Source: Mesostigma viride
Lineage: Eukaryota > Streptophyta > Mesostigmatophyceae > Mesostigmatales > Mesostigmataceae
DNA length: 64,000 bases
NCBI GenBank assembly: GCA_009746045.1
Contig: RPFO01000026.1
Location: forward strand, 2,916,676-2,980,675
Direction: 5' to 3'
The notes under the pieces are model-generated. The model did no database searches, had not been told where the DNA came from, and was given only the letters and a program-made list of their open reading frames with translations. Each line of letters begins with the position of its first letter. Positions within the stretch are counted from its first letter, which is position 1. Shown here one piece after another: positions 62,975-64,000 of the stretch. A program made the translations under genes and the position numbers.

Positions 62975-63340
62975 TTAGTCGGTTGACGGGCCACTGAACC
63001 CTTTGCCAGGAACGTTTGTGTGCGTGCAGTTGGGATTTTCCTGCTGCTGTGTGCCTTGCTCGTATTTGGATGCTTTTTGAAGGGCCGTGGCACATGGTGT
63101 ACTCTGCGATAGTGGCCTCATGTAATGCATTGCACCATGCATGAACTCTTTATAGAGGGGACCCAGGCCTGTGACCACGGGTACACATGCGCGTTTTGTG
63201 ACCACTACAGTGGGGGTTGGGCAGGCGGCAATGCATGACTTGATAAAGATCGTCCTCCCCTGAGTGACCAGCTGGCGCGCCGGCGTCCTCTTATAGGACA
63301 GCAGCCGATGCACTTGTCTCGTCACTCTTTGCATTAACAA
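62975..63340 (-). pseudogene. Possible LINE RT-downstream fragment
   Basis: A 121-codon frame with LLSYKRTPARQLVTQGRTIFI and KSCIAACPTPTVVV, which resembles the region after the RT domain in L1-like LINEs, where LINE-B has LRGRTLIVNQLLFSKVLYY. No other supporting motif. It may be a chance frame. Confidence 0.35.
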
Positions 63341-63501
63341 AGCTTTTTTCTTTGGGGAAGTGGCTGGAAGAAGAACGGGGTCTTCAGCAGCCTGGGTAGA
63401 GCAGCGTGCGTGCTGGTGATCCCTGCATTCACTCCGACCTAGTGGTGGGCGCTATCCAGCGCATACTCCCCATCACAGGTCTTTGATTATTTCTGTACAA
63501 C

Positions 63502-64000
63502 GATGGGCTGCGCGCAGCAGCACGCTACCCAGCCCGTCCCTGGCTTTGCTTCCCAGGCGGTGCGACAGCTGGTGGTCCATGTGCAGGAGACTTTTTCCCT
63601 CGACATCCGCTCGCTCGCCATCTGGCGCGTTTTTGTCGGCCTCCTTCTCTGCTACGAATGCTGGCTGTGGAGCGATGGCCTGGACCTGCTCTTCCAGACG
63701 AGCGGTCACGGGGCGCCCATCGCGCCCACGGATGTCCTCGACCCTGGCATTGTTCCTGGGCTTGCTGGCATGGCCAACGCCACGGGAGGGCCCGCCGACG
63801 ATCATCGTGCTGAGGCCCTATTCCACGCGGTTGTCTTTTACCGCGGCCCTTACTGGCTCCAGGCAATGCTCCTTCTCCTCCAGTTTCTGGCGGCCGCGTG
63901 CCTCGCGCTCGGCCTGCACACTCGGTCCTCCGCCATGGTCTCCTTTGCCCTATTCTGGGCCAAGACGGGGCGCACCTCCTTATGTGCCTCCGACCGCGTC
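63502..64000 (+). CDS. HTTM-type membrane protein (partial, runs off the window)
   Basis: An open frame of 166 codons from the ATG to the window edge without a stop. It matches the start of the HTTM / vitamin K gamma-carboxylase-like membrane family: FSLDIRSLAIWRVFVGLLL, then SDGLDLLFQTSGHGAPI, a second hydrophobic helix (WLQAMLLLLQFLAAACLALG) and LHTRSSAMVSFALFW. At least three membrane helices are visible. In the family, the first helix is preceded by exactly this 'DpRsLalfRi' signature. The role in the cell is not well defined for algal members. It looks like a host gene; the start could instead be in an upstream exon. Confidence 0.7.

Noticed and set aside
63473..63866. Two minus-strand frames near the right edge
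   Set aside because: Antisense to the HTTM-type frame, which has better protein character.

Overview
The window looks like eukaryotic, probably algal, nuclear DNA. A GC-rich block of tightly packed virus-like genes (about 1-32 kb) sits next to more AT-rich DNA filled with transposable elements (about 32-63 kb). The virus-like genes are mostly intronless, lie on both strands and are often separated by less than 50 bp. They encode phage-tail- and fibre-like structural proteins with ConA/LamG-type ends, SET-domain proteins, a KilA-N protein and Cys-rich zinc-binding proteins. That mix suggests an endogenised large dsDNA algal virus of the giant-virus kind. This is inference: no capsid, DNA polymerase, primase or packaging ATPase gene lies in the window.

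Layout. 0.3-11.8 kb: membrane protein, ConA-lectin protein, tail-fibre-like protein, small proteins, double-SET protein, a large repeat-built fibre gene, a coiled-coil/proline-rich protein, and the 3' half of a second fibre gene. 11.8-18.0 kb: a 6.2-kb element with 29-bp terminal inverted repeats and a TA duplication has split that second fibre gene. It holds a LINE tail and long microsatellites. 18.0-32 kb: the 5' half of the fibre gene, two zinc-motif proteins, an uncharacterised regulator-like protein, a duplicated-domain protein, a 50-bp minisatellite, a zinc-finger protein, a KilA-N gene with a decayed paralogue, a tandem pair of acidic/basic repeat proteins, and one unknown gene.

33-40.7 kb: a truncated Copia-type retrotransposon, an unidentified reading frame, and a LINE with endonuclease and reverse transcriptase. 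42.44-62.44 kb: one 20-kb Mutator-like element (MULE), bounded by about 182-bp inverted repeats and a perfect 9-bp target duplication. A nearly intact Copia-type element with 221-bp LTRs, LINE pieces and a long GATG satellite have accumulated inside it. A 474-bp MITE lies just beyond. The right edge holds the start of an HTTM-type membrane protein gene.

The most notable points are these. The transposon split the viral gene so cleanly that removing the element and one TA restores frame. In both Copia-type elements a protease-like domain lies after the integrase instead of before it. One of these carries a canonical -1 frameshift heptamer at its gag stop. Several virus-like genes are each broken by one missing base in a G or C run, which points to sequencing or assembly error rather than decay.
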